From positions 5,495,001 through 5,559,000 of the forward strand of contig NZ_JALPKR020000002.1 in assembly GCF_023195515.1 (NCBI RefSeq): a stretch of 64,000 nucleotides of DNA, read 5' to 3'. Both the position numbers and the translations under genes were made by a program. The notes below the pieces were generated by a model, which did no database searches, was not told the DNA's origin, and worked only from the letters and a program-made list of their open reading frames with translations. The DNA is from Variovorax sp. S12S4. GTDB taxonomy: Bacteria; Pseudomonadota; Gammaproteobacteria; Burkholderiales; Burkholderiaceae_C. Of the stretch, positions 36,132-46,528 are shown piece by piece. Each line of letters starts with the position of its first letter. The first letter of the stretch is position 1.

Positions 36132-36473
36132 TTACAGGCCGGCTTGGCGCGTGAAGCTGCGTGCTTGCGAGGGAACCACGCTGCCTGCGAAGGCTTCGCG
36201 GCGCAGGTTCTGGCCCGGTGCGTGAGCGGCGGCAACGGCTTCGTTGCGAACTGCGGCGCGGTCGGTCGAAGCAGCCAGCACGGGAGCCACAGTTGCCGAA
36301 GCGGCATCGCTGTACACGTTGCCTTGGCGGGCTGCGGCGGCGGCTTGGGGCGCCACGTCGGCGCGGCTGTAACCGGAGGTCAGGGGCTGCACGCCTTCGT
36401 ACGTTTCTGCGTGGGCGCCAGCGGCGGCGAGCAGGGAGAGAGCGGCGGCGGCGAGGATGTTCGAGGTCTTCAT
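36132..36473 (-). CDS. Small exported protein, DUF4148-like
   Basis: A 113-residue protein with a clear signal peptide (MKTSNILAAAALSLLAAAGA, cleavage after AHA near residue 22). The mature part is alanine-rich with repeated R-x-x-V-x-x-E-A-V-A-A-A motifs (DRAAVRNEAVAAAHAPGQNL), the style of the small secreted DUF4148 family frequent in Burkholderiales and often present in several copies. The strong terminator at 36050 follows. No function is known. Confidence 0.7.
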   Translation of the reverse strand: MKTSNILAAAALSLLAAAGAHAETYEGVQPLTSGYSRADVAPQAAAAARQGNVYSDAASATVAPVLAASTDRAAVRNEAVAAAHAPGQNLRREAFAGSVVPSQARSFTRQAGL

Positions 36474-36635
36474 TTCAATTTCCTTCTTGATTGGGCTTTG
36501 GATGCCCTGAAGTTTGCACCACGATTACAAGGGAAAACCCTAGCCAATCGAATCGCAGTGTTCATGAAACTGAAACAATGACGGGGAACTTTCTGACGAG
36601 AGGGCAAAAGTGCACACTCGTTTAAGAAATTTAGC

Positions 36636-37514
36636 TCAACCTGCGTATTTTTTCTCTAGCTGGTCGAGCTCGGGTTTTCCGACCAGGCGCTGCCGCTCGG
36701 CAAACGAAGCCACGAGCGATGGGTCTTCGTCGAGGCGGCGAGTATCACGCAAAACCGTCAATGCACGTTGCATGCCAGCCACCGCGCCCTGCAATGCGGC
36801 ATTGGCGTACAGCACCAGCCCATAGCCGAGCGCGCCCAGTTCTTCGGCGCCGAAGGTCGGCGTCTTTCCGCCGATCACCATGTTCATCAGTTGCGGCTTG
36901 CCCAGCCGCCGCGGCAAGGCGCGCACTTCGTCGGCTTGCGTCACGGCTTCCACGAAAAGGATGTCGGCACCGGCCTCGCTGAACAGCTGCGCACGTTCGA
37001 CGGCCGCCTCGAAGCCGTGCACGGCCGCCGCATCGGTGCGGGCCATGATGAGCATGTCGGCATCGGTGCGCGCATCGGCCGCGGCCTTGATCTTGCCGAG
37101 CATCTCGGCCGTGTCGATGACCGCCTTGCCCGCAAAGTGGCCGCAGCGCTTGGGGCTGACCTGGTCTTCGAGCTGGATGCAGTCGGCCCCTGCCCGCTCG
37201 AGAACGCGCACCGCATGCCGCACGTTCAGCGCATTGCCAAAGCCGGTGTCGGCATCGACCAGCAGCGGCAGGTTCACCGCATCGCGAATGCGCGCCGTGT
37301 GCTCCGCTATCTCATGCAGGCCCATGAAGGCCTGGTCGGGCAGGCCGAAGTGCATGTTGGTGACCCCGGCGCCCGTGACGTAGATCGCCTCGAAGCCGAG
37401 GTCTTCGATCACGCGGGCGGAGAGCGCGTTGAATGCCCCCGGCACCAGCACGCCGCGGCGCGCCTCGGCCAGGCGGCGCAGCACCTTCTTGGTGGATTCG
37501 GTGTTCGCTTGCAT
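36636..37514 (-). CDS. prpB: 2-methylisocitrate lyase (PrpB)
   Basis: A 292-residue ICL/PEP-mutase superfamily lyase that splits 2-methylisocitrate into pyruvate and succinate. Visible marks are LVPGAFNALSARV, YVTGAGVTNMHFGLPD, the Mg site LVDADTGFGN, and the catalytic loop SPKRCGHFAGK with the general-acid cysteine. A start at 37514 (MQANTEST) was preferred to an upstream open frame. It is last of the prp unit, 19 bases after prpD. Confidence 0.85.
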   Translation of the reverse strand: MQANTESTKKVLRRLAEARRGVLVPGAFNALSARVIEDLGFEAIYVTGAGVTNMHFGLPDQAFMGLHEIAEHTARIRDAVNLPLLVDADTGFGNALNVRHAVRVLERAGADCIQLEDQVSPKRCGHFAGKAVIDTAEMLGKIKAAADARTDADMLIMARTDAAAVHGFEAAVERAQLFSEAGADILFVEAVTQADEVRALPRRLGKPQLMNMVIGGKTPTFGAEELGALGYGLVLYANAALQGAVAGMQRALTVLRDTRRLDEDPSLVASFAERQRLVGKPELDQLEKKYAG

Positions 37515-37533
37515 GGGATCAGGCGGCAATCGG

Positions 37534-38988
37534 TTAGGCGGCATACAGATCGACATACTCATGCACCGGCATGGCTTCGAGCTTCTTCGCATCGAGCGAC
37601 ACATCGAGGATGGCCTGCGGCTGCTTGTGCGCGAAGCGGCGTGCCAGGTTGGTGCGGAACTTGGCTTCGAGCAGCGGAATGCCGTCCGCGCGGCGGCGCT
37701 TGTGGCCGATGGGGTATTCGACGATCACTTCCGAAAAGCCGGTGCCGTCCTTGAAGGTCACGGTCAGCGCGTTGGCAATGCTGCGCTTTTCGGGGTCGTG
37801 ATAGTCGGTAGTGAAGCGCGGGTCTTCCACGCACACGATCTTGTCGCGCAGCGCATCGATGCGCGGGTCACTGGCCACGTTGTCTTCGTAGTCGCCAGCC
37901 GTGAGGCGGCCGAAGATCATCGGCACTGCCACCATGTACTGGATGCAATGGTCGCGGTCCGCAGGATTGGCGAGCGGCCCCTTCTTGTCGATGATGCGAA
38001 TGCAGGCCTCGTGCGTGCGGATGGTCACGCGCTCGATGTCCTCCACCGTCTTGCCGGCCTGCTTCAGCTGCGCATGCAGCGCCATGGCCGCCTCCACCGC
38101 CGTCTGGCTGTGGAACTCGGCCGGAAAGCTGATCTTGAACAGCACGTTCTCCATCACATAGCTTGCATACGGCCGCTGGAATTTGAACGGTTGGCCCTTG
38201 AACAGCACGTCGTAGAAGCCCCAGGTCTTGGCTGTGAGCACGCTGGGGTAGCCCATCTCTCCGGTCTTGGCGATGAGCGCAAGGCGCACCGCACGGCTCG
38301 TGGCATCACCCGCGGCCCAGCTCTTGCGGCTGCCGGTGTTGGGCGCATGGCGATAGGTGCGCAGGCTCTGCCCATCGACCCAGGCCAGCGACACGGCGTT
38401 GACGATCTCGTCTCGCGAGAGGCCCATCAAGCGCGCCACCACGGCCGTCGAAGCTACCTTTACCAGCACCACGTGATCGAGCCCCACCTTGTTGAACGAG
38501 TTCTCCAGCGCAAGGCAGCCCTGGATCTCGTGCGCCTGGATCATTGCGGTGAGCACGTCGTGCATCACGAGCGGCTTGCGCCCCGCAGCCACCGCATTGC
38601 GGCTGAGCCAGTCGGCCGTGGCAAGAATGCCGCCGAGGTTGTCGCTCGGATGGCCCCACTCCGCTGCCAGCCAGGTGTCGTTGAAGTCCAGCCAGCGGAT
38701 CATCGTGCCGATGTTGAAGGCCGCCTGGATCGGATCGAGTTGGTATGGCGTGCCGGGCACCTTGGCGCCATGCGGCACCACCGTGCCTGGCACGACCGGG
38801 CCGAGCAGCTTGGTGCAGGCCGGGTACTCGAGCGCCTCGAGCCCGCAGCCGAGCGTGTCGATCAAGCAGTGGCGCGCTGTTTCGTACGCCAGCGCGCTGG
38901 TGATCTGCTGGTGGTCGAGTACGTAGTCGACGATGTCGACCAGCACCTGGTCGGGTTCGGGGCGGACGTTGCTGATGTGAGCGGACAT
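37534..38988 (-). CDS. prpD: 2-methylcitrate dehydratase (PrpD)
   Basis: A 484-residue MmgE/PrpD family enzyme, dehydrating 2-methylcitrate to 2-methyl-cis-aconitate. Family hallmarks are [44 protein letters not shown] and [20 protein letters not shown]. Length and sequence style fit the PrpD that can also act on citrate in this group. It follows prpC by 46 bases and precedes prpB. A start at 38988 (MSAHIS) was used. Confidence 0.9.
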   Translation of the reverse strand: MSAHISNVRPEPDQVLVDIVDYVLDHQQITSALAYETARHCLIDTLGCGLEALEYPACTKLLGPVVPGTVVPHGAKVPGTPYQLDPIQAAFNIGTMIRWLDFNDTWLAAEWGHPSDNLGGILATADWLSRNAVAAGRKPLVMHDVLTAMIQAHEIQGCLALENSFNKVGLDHVVLVKVASTAVVARLMGLSRDEIVNAVSLAWVDGQSLRTYRHAPNTGSRKSWAAGDATSRAVRLALIAKTGEMGYPSVLTAKTWGFYDVLFKGQPFKFQRPYASYVMENVLFKISFPAEFHSQTAVEAAMALHAQLKQAGKTVEDIERVTIRTHEACIRIIDKKGPLANPADRDHCIQYMVAVPMIFGRLTAGDYEDNVASDPRIDALRDKIVCVEDPRFTTDYHDPEKRSIANALTVTFKDGTGFSEVIVEYPIGHKRRRADGIPLLEAKFRTNLARRFAHKQPQAILDVSLDAKKLEAMPVHEYVDLYAA

Positions 38989-39034
38989 GGTTCTTCTCTG
39001 TTGCGGTAAACGGTGCGGAGCTGTGCGCAAGCCT

Positions 39035-40201
39035 TCAGCGCCGGTCCGAGATCGGCACGAAGGCCAGGTCTTCTGGGCCGGTGTAATTGGCGCTGGGCCG
39101 GATGATCTTGTTGTCTTGCCGCTGCTCGATGATGTGGGCGGCCCAACCGCTGGTGCGCGCAATCACGAAGAGCGGTGTGAACATGGCAGTGGGCACGCCG
39201 AGCATGTGATAGCTCACGGCGCTGAACCAGTCGAGGTTGGGAAACATCTTCTTGGCGTTCCACATCACGCTTTCGATGCGCTCCGCAATGTCGAACATGC
39301 GCGTGGAGCCGGCCTCGTCCGAGAGCTGCCTGGCCACGCGCTTGATCACCGCATTGCGCGGGTCCGACACGGTGTAGACCGGGTGGCCGAAGCCGATGAC
39401 GACCTCCTTGGCTTCCACGCGGCGGCGAATGTCCGCCTCGGCCTCATCGGGTGTGTCGTAGCGCTTCTGGATCTCGAAGGCCGCTTCGTTGGCGCCGCCG
39501 TGCTTGGGCCCGCGCAGCGCGCCAATGGCACCGGTAATGGCCGAATACACGTCGGAGCCCGTGCCCGCCACCACGCGCGCAGTGAAGGTCGATGCGTTGA
39601 ACTCATGCTCGGCATACAGGTTGAGCGAGGTGTGCATTGCACGCTCCCAGCTTGCCGAAGGCGCGCGGCCGTGCAGCAGGTGCAGGAAGTGAGCACCGAT
39701 CGAATCGTCGTCGGTCTCCACCTCGATGCGCTTGCCCTGTGTGGACCAGTGATACCAGTAGAGCAGCATCGAGCCGAGCGATGCCATCAGCCGGTCGGCA
39801 ATGTCGCGTGCGCCGGGCAGCGAGTGGTCGTCTTTCTCGGGCAGCACGCAGCCGAGCGCGGAAACGCCGGTGCGCATCACGTCCATCGGGTGCGCGCTGG
39901 CGGGCAGGCGCTCCAGCGCTTCCTTCACGCTCGCGGGCAGGCCGCGCATCGCCTTCAGCCGGCCCTTGTAGGCGCGCAGCTCCGAGGCGGTCGGCAGCTT
40001 GCCGTGCACCAGCAGGTGCGCAATTTCCTCGAACTCGCAGACATCGGCAATGTCGAGGATGTCGTAGCCGCGGTAGTGCAGGTCGTTGCCGGTGCGCCCC
40101 ACGGTGCACAGGGCGGTGTTGCCCGCGGTCACGCCTGAAAGCGCGACGGATTTCTTCGGCCTAAAGCCGGCGGCGGGCGCGTTCTCTGCGATCAGTGTCA
40201 T
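39035..40201 (-). CDS. prpC: 2-methylcitrate synthase (PrpC)
   Basis: A 388-residue citrate-synthase-fold enzyme condensing propionyl-CoA with oxaloacetate. Catalytic region motifs include [39 protein letters not shown] and the arginine-rich [13 protein letters not shown] end. Its ATG overlaps the stop of the thioesterase gene in an ATGA junction, so it is coupled to it. Confidence 0.92.
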   Translation of the reverse strand: MTLIAENAPAAGFRPKKSVALSGVTAGNTALCTVGRTGNDLHYRGYDILDIADVCEFEEIAHLLVHGKLPTASELRAYKGRLKAMRGLPASVKEALERLPASAHPMDVMRTGVSALGCVLPEKDDHSLPGARDIADRLMASLGSMLLYWYHWSTQGKRIEVETDDDSIGAHFLHLLHGRAPSASWERAMHTSLNLYAEHEFNASTFTARVVAGTGSDVYSAITGAIGALRGPKHGGANEAAFEIQKRYDTPDEAEADIRRRVEAKEVVIGFGHPVYTVSDPRNAVIKRVARQLSDEAGSTRMFDIAERIESVMWNAKKMFPNLDWFSAVSYHMLGVPTAMFTPLFVIARTSGWAAHIIEQRQDNKIIRPSANYTGPEDLAFVPISDRR

Positions 40202-40611
40202 ACCGTCTCCTCGAATGTCTGTTCATGAAAATGCGGCGGGTTCGCCAGCCGCACCGGTCGTCCGGCGGCATCGACCGCCACCATTTCGAATTCACCGTCG
40301 AGCACACGGGTGAGCGCATCGGTAACCACGTCTTGCACGCTGCCCGCCACGCGCACGGTGAGCGAACTGCGGCCCACGCGCGACACGTGCGTGTCGAGCA
40401 CCAGCGTGCTGCCCAGCCGCACGGGCGCATGGAACAGCACCTCGCCGCAGCGCGCCATCACCACGTCGCCACGCACGAAGCCGCGGCCGGAAAGAAACGC
40501 CGCCTTCGACAGCAGCTGCAAGGCCTGCCCGCCAAACAGCGTGCCGTAGTGGTTGGTGTGTTCAGGGAACACCACCTCGATCAGTCGGACTGTGCCGCGT
40601 GCGCTTTGCAT
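40198..40611 (-). CDS. Acyl-CoA thioesterase (hotdog fold)
   Basis: A 137-residue YciA/acyl-CoA hydrolase type hotdog protein, with [20 protein letters not shown] (the catalytic N/G segment), and [14 protein letters not shown] in the second half. It is the first gene of the prp operon, coupled to prpC. It may release CoA from propionyl-CoA or other short acyl-CoA when the methylcitrate cycle backs up; that substrate is inferred from context only. Confidence 0.85.
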   Translation of the reverse strand: MQSARGTVRLIEVVFPEHTNHYGTLFGGQALQLLSKAAFLSGRGFVRGDVVMARCGEVLFHAPVRLGSTLVLDTHVSRVGRSSLTVRVAGSVQDVVTDALTRVLDGEFEMVAVDAAGRPVRLANPPHFHEQTFEETV

Positions 40612-40612
40612 A

Positions 40613-40703
40613 TTCGCAATTTACGCAAGATCGTGCCCATAATGAAGGACTGAATTGGCGAATGATTGCGAAGACCTCGCATGCATTTTGCGAATCTTGC
40701 GAA
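40613..40703. promoter_or_regulatory. Cluster of TTGCGAA/TTCGCAA motifs in the prp divergent region
   Basis: TTCGCAA at 40613, TTACGCAA at 40621, TTGGCGAA at 40655, TTGCGAA at 40666, TTGCGAA at 40688 and TTGCGAA at 40697 are six copies of one core within 91 bases between the thioesterase-prpC operon (minus) and its regulator (plus). Such AT-flanked TTTGC-like cores are the known target style of RamB/PrpR-type regulators, so this is the likely operator array. Confidence 0.7.
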
Positions 40704-40716
40704 GAACGGATTGACG

Positions 40717-42228
40717 ATGAAGAAGACCTTCATGGGCGTGCGCCTGCGAAGCCTGCGCGAAGAGCGCGGCCTGAGCCAGTTCGCGCTGGCGCAGCAGCTG
40801 GGCCTGTCGCCAAGCTACCTGAACCAGATCGAGCAGAACCAGCGTCCGCTCACGGTGCCGGTGTTGTTGCGCCTGCACGCTACGCTGGGCGTCGACATCC
40901 AGGCCTTCTCCGAAGACGAAGAGGCGCGCCTGGTCGCAAGCCTGCGCGAAGCGCTGGCCGACAATCCCGGCGGCGATGCCGTCGCGCTTGCCGAATTGCG
41001 CGAAGTGGCCACGCAAATGCCGGCCGTGGGCCGCGCACTGGTGGCGCTGCACCAGCGCCACCGCGACGCCACCGAACGGCTCGAAGCACTGGCAGCCGAA
41101 CTGGGCGACGGCCGCGGCGACCTCGCGCGCATGCCGCAGGCGCGGCCCATGCCCTTCGAAGAGGTGCGCGACTTTTTCTTTGCACACCAGAACCACATAG
41201 CGCCGCTCGATGCCGCGGCCGAGGCCTTCTCCACGCAGTGGCGGCTGCGCGAAGGGAACCCGGGCGACCGGCTGGCGCAGCGGCTGCTCGAAGCGCATGG
41301 CGTGCAGGTGATTCCGGCGGATGACGACGAAAGCGGCGCGCAACGCCGCTACGACCCGGCCACGCGCGTGCTGCGGCTCTCGCGCTACCTCGAGCCGGGC
41401 CAGCATGCATTTCAGCTGGCAACGCAGCTCGCGTTCCTTGAAGTGGGCGGCCTGATCGACCAGCTCGTGGCCGATGCGCCTCTCTCCAGCGACACCGCAC
41501 GCTCTCTCGCGCGCATAGGCCTGGCCAACTACTTTGCCGCCGCCCTGCTCCTGCCCTACATGATCTTTCTCGAGGCGGCCGAGCAACTGCGCTACGACAT
41601 CGACCAGCTGGCGAGGCGCTTCGGCGTGGGCTTCGAGACCATTTGCCACCGCTTGAGTTCGCTGCAGCGGCCCGACGCGCGCGGCGTGCCCTTCTTTCTG
41701 ATTCGCGTCGACCGCGCGGGCAACATCTCGAAGCGGCAATCGGCCACGCACTTCCACTTTTCGAAGACCGGCGGCACCTGCCCGCTATGGAACGTGTACG
41801 AAGCCTTTGCTCAGCCCGGGCGCGTGCTCACCCAACTGGCGCGCATGCCCGACGGCCGGGCCTACCTCTGGATTGCGCGCACGGTTTCGCACGGGTTCCG
41901 CGGCTACGGCTCGCCCAACAAGACTTTTTCGATCGGCCTGGGCTGCGACATCAGCCACGCGACGCGGCTCGTCTATTCCAAGGGGCTGGACCTGCGCGAC
42001 CCCGATGTGCCCACCCCCATTGGTGCGGGCTGCAAGGTGTGCGAACGCGAAGCCTGCCCGCAGCGCGCCTTTCCGTTCGTCGGCCGCCCGCTCGATGTGG
42101 ACGAGAACCAGAGCCGGTTCATGCCCTATGCCGCGGCACCCGACAAATATGGCACCGCGCGCGCTGCGGTCAGGAACGCGGCCAGCCGCGCACCATCGTC
42201 CGGATCGCCACGGCGCCGCTCGCCTTGA
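40717..42228 (+). CDS. PrpR/ScfR/RamB-type transcriptional regulator of the prp operon
   Basis: A 503-residue regulator with an N-terminal Cro/C1-type helix-turn-helix (LREERGLSQFALAQQLGLSP, then YLNQIEQNQRPL), a central IrrE/ImmA-like domain without the zinc HExxH (here QHAFQLATQLAFL), and a C-terminal short-chain-fatty-acyl domain (IGLGCDISHATRLVYSKG). Cysteines in GCKVCEREACPQR (about 437-449) match the Fe-S-ligand region reported in the mycobacterial PrpR family. ATG 40717 was chosen as the best start for the family; ATG at 40681 would add 12 residues. It is divergent from the thioesterase-prpC unit. The 3' end overlaps the next minus-strand gene by 59 bases. Confidence 0.87.
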   Translation: MKKTFMGVRLRSLREERGLSQFALAQQLGLSPSYLNQIEQNQRPLTVPVLLRLHATLGVDIQAFSEDEEARLVASLREALADNPGGDAVALAELREVATQMPAVGRALVALHQRHRDATERLEALAAELGDGRGDLARMPQARPMPFEEVRDFFFAHQNHIAPLDAAAEAFSTQWRLREGNPGDRLAQRLLEAHGVQVIPADDDESGAQRRYDPATRVLRLSRYLEPGQHAFQLATQLAFLEVGGLIDQLVADAPLSSDTARSLARIGLANYFAAALLLPYMIFLEAAEQLRYDIDQLARRFGVGFETICHRLSSLQRPDARGVPFFLIRVDRAGNISKRQSATHFHFSKTGGTCPLWNVYEAFAQPGRVLTQLARMPDGRAYLWIARTVSHGFRGYGSPNKTFSIGLGCDISHATRLVYSKGLDLRDPDVPTPIGAGCKVCEREACPQRAFPFVGRPLDVDENQSRFMPYAAAPDKYGTARAAVRNAASRAPSSGSPRRRSP

Positions 42229-43033
42229 CCTCGGCGCGGTAAGCACCCAGCAGCGCCTCGCGCTCGGCCGGAGCCTGCGGGTCGTTGCGCCAGGCCAGCA
42301 AGGCAGCCACATCCGCATCGGGCAGTGCCGCGAGCAAGGCCTGCGTCACCTGCTTTTCGAGTTCGCGCGCCACCGTCAACAGATTCCGCGGGCGCGGCGA
42401 CGTGACGCCGCGCGACCACAGCGTGTCCACCGCCATGTCGAGCGTTCGGTCAGGCAACGACGTGAACTGGCCGGCATTGCCGCGGGCCAATTGCTTGACG
42501 ACGGAGCTCAGCAGCAGCTGGCTCGAAAAATCGACCTCTCGCATGTCGGCCACGGCCATGCGCTCGAGAAGCTCGGTGCGCGCAGGATCGGCCGGCTTCG
42601 CGCGTTCGCGATTGAAGAACTCGAACTTCGCCGCCTGGTCCTTCGCAGCGTAATCGGCGCGCAGTTGCGCGAAGCGGGCCACCGCTGCCAGCACCTGCGG
42701 GCCTGGCGCGGCCGCGCCCTTGCCAGCGGCCGCCACTTCCTGCTGGATCGCGGCGACGGATGCCGCTACATCGAAAGACCGCGCGGCTGCTGCATCGAGC
42801 GCCTTGAGTGCGCTGTCGGCGATGGCCTGATCGGCAGGCTCGAGCAACTCGCGGGCATCGCGCGCCACAGCGCCAGGCGCATAGGCCGCCTGGTAGCGCG
42901 CCTGTACGCCTTCGAATTGCAGCAGGGCCTGGGCGCGGTCTTGCGCACGGGCCAATGCGGGCGCCAGCAACAGCAGGAGCAAAAGAAAAGATGCGAAGGA
43001 GAAACGTTTGGCAACGACTGGAGAAGCGGTCAT
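42170..43033 (-). CDS. Exported hypothetical protein
   Basis: A 287-residue protein with a signal peptide ([18 protein letters not shown], cleavage near ARAQ). The mature part is alanine-rich, mostly helical and not assigned to any family I recognise (for example [20 protein letters not shown]). Its last 59 bases overlap the convergent PrpR-type gene, so one of the two 3' ends might be longer than in other strains. It stands alone between regulator and metE. Confidence 0.65.
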   Translation of the reverse strand: MTASPVVAKRFSFASFLLLLLLLAPALARAQDRAQALLQFEGVQARYQAAYAPGAVARDARELLEPADQAIADSALKALDAAAARSFDVAASVAAIQQEVAAAGKGAAAPGPQVLAAVARFAQLRADYAAKDQAAKFEFFNRERAKPADPARTELLERMAVADMREVDFSSQLLLSSVVKQLARGNAGQFTSLPDRTLDMAVDTLWSRGVTSPRPRNLLTVARELEKQVTQALLAALPDADVAALLAWRNDPQAPAEREALLGAYRAEVKASGAVAIRTMVRGWPRS

Positions 43034-43088
43034 GGCGCCATTATTGGCGCTCGCCGCCGCCCTCTTCCCCTGTCCTGCCCGCGCTTCT

Positions 43089-45443
43089 TCAGCCGACGGC
43101 CAGTTCCTCGCGCAGCAGCTTCGCAGCCGTCACCATGTTCGACAGCGCCGCCTCGGTCTCCGGCCAGCCGCGGGTCTTCAGGCCGCAGTCGGGGTTGATC
43201 CAGAGGTTCTCCGGCGGCACCACGCCGGCGGCCTTGCGCATCAGGCGCACGATCTCGTCCACCGAGGGCACCCGCGGCGAATGGATGTCGTACACGCCGG
43301 GGCCGATCTCGTTGGGGTAGCGGAAGCCGCCCGCACTGTTCTCCCCACCGAAGCCCCGCAGCAGTTCCATGTCGGAGCGGCTGGTCTCGATGGTGATCAC
43401 GTCCGCATCCATGGCGGCAATCTCGGGCAGGATGTCGTTGAACTCCGAATAGCACATGTGAGTGTGGATCTGCGTCTCGTCCCGCACGCCCGAGGCGCTG
43501 ATGCGAAATGCGCGCGTCGCCGACTTCAGGTAAGCGGGCCAGCCCGCACGCCGCAGCGGCAAACCTTCGCGGATCGCGGGTTCGTCGATCTGGATGATGC
43601 CGATGCCGGCACCCTCGAGGTCGACCACCTCGTCGCGGATCGCCCAGGCAATCTGCTCGCAAGTAGTGGCGCGCGGCTGGTCGTCGCGCACGAACGACCA
43701 TTGCAGGATAGTGACGGGGCCCGTCAGCATGCCCTTCATCGGCAGTTGCGTGAGGCTCTGCGCATAGGCGGTCCACTCGACCGTCATCGGCGCCGGGCGT
43801 GCCACGTCGCCGAAGATGACCGGCGGCTTCACGCAGCGCGATCCATACGACTGCACCCAGCCGTTGGCGGTAAACGCAAAGCCGTCGAGCTGTTCGCCGA
43901 AGTACTCGACCATGTCGTTGCGCTCGGCCTCCCCGTGCACCAGCACGTCGATACCCAGTGCCTCCTGCTTGCGCACGGCCAGCGCGATTTCGGCGCGCAT
44001 CTTCTCGCGGTAGCCTGCCGCATCGAGTTCGCCCCGCTTGAATGCGGCGCGCGCGGCGCGGATCTCCAAAGTCTGAGGGAACGAGCCGATGGTGGTGGTC
44101 GGCAGTGCGGGCAACGCAAAGCGCGCACGCTGCACCGACTGGCGCTTGGTGAAGGTTGAGGCGCGCTGGTCGTCGCCCGCCACGCTGCGCGCCAGCCGCA
44201 GCGCCACGTCGGCGCGGTGCACGCGCGAGCTGCCGCGCCGCGCGGCCACTGCGGCGCGCGCTGCCTCGAGCTCTTCAGCGACGGCGCCTTCGCGGCCGTC
44301 GAGCACGGCACGCAGCACGCGAAGTTCGTCGAGCTTTTCGACCGCAAACGCGAGCCACGACTTCAATTCGGCATCGAGCTTGTTTTCCGCAGCCAGGCTG
44401 AACGGCACATGCAGCAGCGAGCACGACGGCGCGATCCAGAGTTCGCCACGGTTCTTGTCGACCACCGGGCGCAGCGTGGCAAGCGCGGCATCGGGGTCGG
44501 TGCGCCAGATGTTGCGCCCATCGATGATGCCGACCGACAACACTTTGTGCGCCGGGAGCCAGTCGGCCACGCCCGTCAGCTCCTGCGGCGAGCGCACGGC
44601 ATCCACGTGCAGGCCGGCCACCGGCAGCTGGCAGGCAAGGCGCAGGTTGTCCGAAAGCGGCGAAAAGTAGGTGGCCAGCAGCAGCTTGGGTGCACTGCGG
44701 GCCAGCTGCCAGTAGGCACGCTCAAAGGCGTTGCGCCAGGCATCGGGCAGGTCCAGGCCCAGGATGGGCTCGTCGATCTGCACCCACTCCACCCCTTGCT
44801 GCTTGAGGCGGTTCAGCACTTGCTCGTAAACGGGCAGCAAGGCATCGAGCAGCGAGAAGCGGTCGAAGCCCGCCTCTTTCTCCTTGCCAAGGTACAGAAA
44901 ACTCAGCGGCCCGAGCAGCACGGCCTTGACCGCATGCCCGGCCTGCTGCGCCTGCGCCACTTCGTCGAACAGCCGCGCCGAGGCCAGCTTGAACTGGGTG
45001 GCTGCGGTGAACTCGGGCACGAGGTAGTGGTAGTTGGTGTCGAACCACTTGGTCATCTCCAGGGCAAAGGTGCCCGCCGTACCTTCGCAGCCGTGGCCGC
45101 AAGCCGCATCGTGCATATGGCCGGCTTCGTCCTCGACGCCGCGGGCCATCTTGAAGTAACGCGAGAGTTCGGGCTCGTCGCCCTTGAAGCCGAAACGCGC
45201 CGGCTCGCAGCCGAGCAGCTGGATATGGTTGGCCACATGGTCGTAGTAGGCAAAGTCGCCGACGGTCACGTAGTCGAGCCCCGCGTCGCGCTGGGCCTGC
45301 CAATGGCGCGCGCGCAGCTGTTCGCCGATCGCTTCGAGCGCGGTGCGGTCGATTTCGCCGCGCCAGTGCTTTTCGAGTGCGAACTTCAGTTCCCGGTTGG
45401 CGCCCATGCGCGGAAAGCCGAGGGTGTGGGTACGGGTGGTCAT
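43089..45443 (-). CDS. metE: Cobalamin-independent methionine synthase (MetE)
   Basis: A 784-residue MetE that makes methionine from homocysteine and methyltetrahydrofolate. Family marks are [17 protein letters not shown] at the N-terminus, the mid-protein [13 protein letters not shown], and the zinc ligands: histidine and cysteine in [11 protein letters not shown], glutamate in [10 protein letters not shown], and cysteine in [11 protein letters not shown]. Length and order are complete. Start at 45443, 102 bases upstream of the divergent metR start. No cobalamin riboswitch was seen in the intergenic region. Confidence 0.95.
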   Translation of the reverse strand: MTTRTHTLGFPRMGANRELKFALEKHWRGEIDRTALEAIGEQLRARHWQAQRDAGLDYVTVGDFAYYDHVANHIQLLGCEPARFGFKGDEPELSRYFKMARGVEDEAGHMHDAACGHGCEGTAGTFALEMTKWFDTNYHYLVPEFTAATQFKLASARLFDEVAQAQQAGHAVKAVLLGPLSFLYLGKEKEAGFDRFSLLDALLPVYEQVLNRLKQQGVEWVQIDEPILGLDLPDAWRNAFERAYWQLARSAPKLLLATYFSPLSDNLRLACQLPVAGLHVDAVRSPQELTGVADWLPAHKVLSVGIIDGRNIWRTDPDAALATLRPVVDKNRGELWIAPSCSLLHVPFSLAAENKLDAELKSWLAFAVEKLDELRVLRAVLDGREGAVAEELEAARAAVAARRGSSRVHRADVALRLARSVAGDDQRASTFTKRQSVQRARFALPALPTTTIGSFPQTLEIRAARAAFKRGELDAAGYREKMRAEIALAVRKQEALGIDVLVHGEAERNDMVEYFGEQLDGFAFTANGWVQSYGSRCVKPPVIFGDVARPAPMTVEWTAYAQSLTQLPMKGMLTGPVTILQWSFVRDDQPRATTCEQIAWAIRDEVVDLEGAGIGIIQIDEPAIREGLPLRRAGWPAYLKSATRAFRISASGVRDETQIHTHMCYSEFNDILPEIAAMDADVITIETSRSDMELLRGFGGENSAGGFRYPNEIGPGVYDIHSPRVPSVDEIVRLMRKAAGVVPPENLWINPDCGLKTRGWPETEAALSNMVTAAKLLREELAVG

Positions 45444-45533
45444 TTGCAGGTGTTCCGGTCGCTGGATCTTGAGAATCAGCAATGGTCGGGCTTTGAGGCA
45501 TATGATTCAAACGAAACGTTTTGCCCTTTCACT

Positions 45534-45546
45534 TGAAATTCATTCA
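45534..45546. promoter_or_regulatory. MetR box overlapping the metR start codon
   Basis: TGAAATTCATTCA matches the E. coli MetR consensus TGAA-N5-TTCA exactly. Its last base is the A of the metR ATG (45546-45548). It lies between divergent metE and metR, consistent with MetR controlling both, with binding able to repress its own gene. Confidence 0.7.
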
Positions 45547-46472
45547 TGTTGCAGTCCATTCTGGAAATACGGCACCTGCGCACGCTGGTCGCGCTGCGCG
45601 ACACCGGCAGCCTGGTGCGCGCGGCGCAGTTGCTCAACCTCACGCAGTCGGCGCTGTCGCACCAGATCAAGCTGCTTGAAGACCGCTACGGCGCGCAGCT
45701 GTTCGAGCGCAAGTCGGTGCCGCCGCAGTTCAGCACCACCGGGCTGCGGCTGCTGCAGCTGGCCGATACCGCGCTGCCGCTGGTCGAAGAAGCGGAGCGC
45801 GACGTGGCGCGGCTTGCGCTCGGGCGCAGCGGGCAGCTGCGCATCGTGGTCGAGTGCCACACCTGCTTCGACTGGCTGATGCCGGCCATGGATGCCTTTC
45901 GCCAGCGCTGGCCCGAGATCGAGCTCGACATCGTCTCGGGCTTTCACCCAGACCCCATCGCGCTGGTGATGCAGAACCGGGCCGAGGTAGCGATCGTTTC
46001 CGAGCAGGACCCCGATGAAACGGTGGACTACCACGCGCTGTTCCGCTTCGAGATCGTCGCGCTGCTGGCCAACGACCATTCGCTGACGGCCAAGCCGCAT
46101 CTCACCGCGCGCCACTTTGCCGACCAGACGCTCATCACCTACCCCGTGCCCGACGAAATGCTCGACATCGTGCGCCAAGTGCTGGCCCCTGCCGGCGTGG
46201 AGCCGGCGCACCGGCGCACGACCGAGCTCACGGTGGCGATGCTGCAGCTGGTGGCAAGCGGCCGGGGCGTTGCAACGCTGCCGCTTTGGGCGGTGCAGAA
46301 CTACCTGGATCGCGGCTATGTCACGGCGCGGCGGGTGGGCGCCAGGGGCCTCACGGGCCGGCTGTACATGGCCTGCACGCAGGGCACCTCGGCCCAGCCA
46401 TGGCTGGCGGACTTCGTGCGCATCACGCGCGAGAGCTGTTTCAAGAGCCTGCCCGGAATCGAGCTGCTCTGA
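45546..46472 (+). CDS. metR: MetR, LysR-family regulator of metE
   Basis: A 308-residue LysR regulator typical of MetR. HTH ALRDTGSLVRAAQLLNLTQS near 20-38, and the effector domain with VECHTCFDWLMPAMD and SGFHPDPIALVMQ as in MetR proteins that sense homocysteine. It is divergent from metE with a matching box over its own start. Confidence 0.93.
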   Translation: MLQSILEIRHLRTLVALRDTGSLVRAAQLLNLTQSALSHQIKLLEDRYGAQLFERKSVPPQFSTTGLRLLQLADTALPLVEEAERDVARLALGRSGQLRIVVECHTCFDWLMPAMDAFRQRWPEIELDIVSGFHPDPIALVMQNRAEVAIVSEQDPDETVDYHALFRFEIVALLANDHSLTAKPHLTARHFADQTLITYPVPDEMLDIVRQVLAPAGVEPAHRRTTELTVAMLQLVASGRGVATLPLWAVQNYLDRGYVTARRVGARGLTGRLYMACTQGTSAQPWLADFVRITRESCFKSLPGIELL

Positions 46473-46528
46473 GCACGGGCACAAGCCGCGCTGCTACGGC
46501 CGTGCCCGCCGTCTGAAAAGAAGGGCTA

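Noticed and set aside
45444..45545. Cobalamin riboswitch before metE
   Set aside because: Only 102 bases between metE and metR, with a MetR box and no B12-box-like or multi-stem structure.
46473..46528. Terminator between metR and mmsB
   Set aside because: Possible GGGCAC/GTGCCC pairing has a long loop and no U-tract; not convincing.
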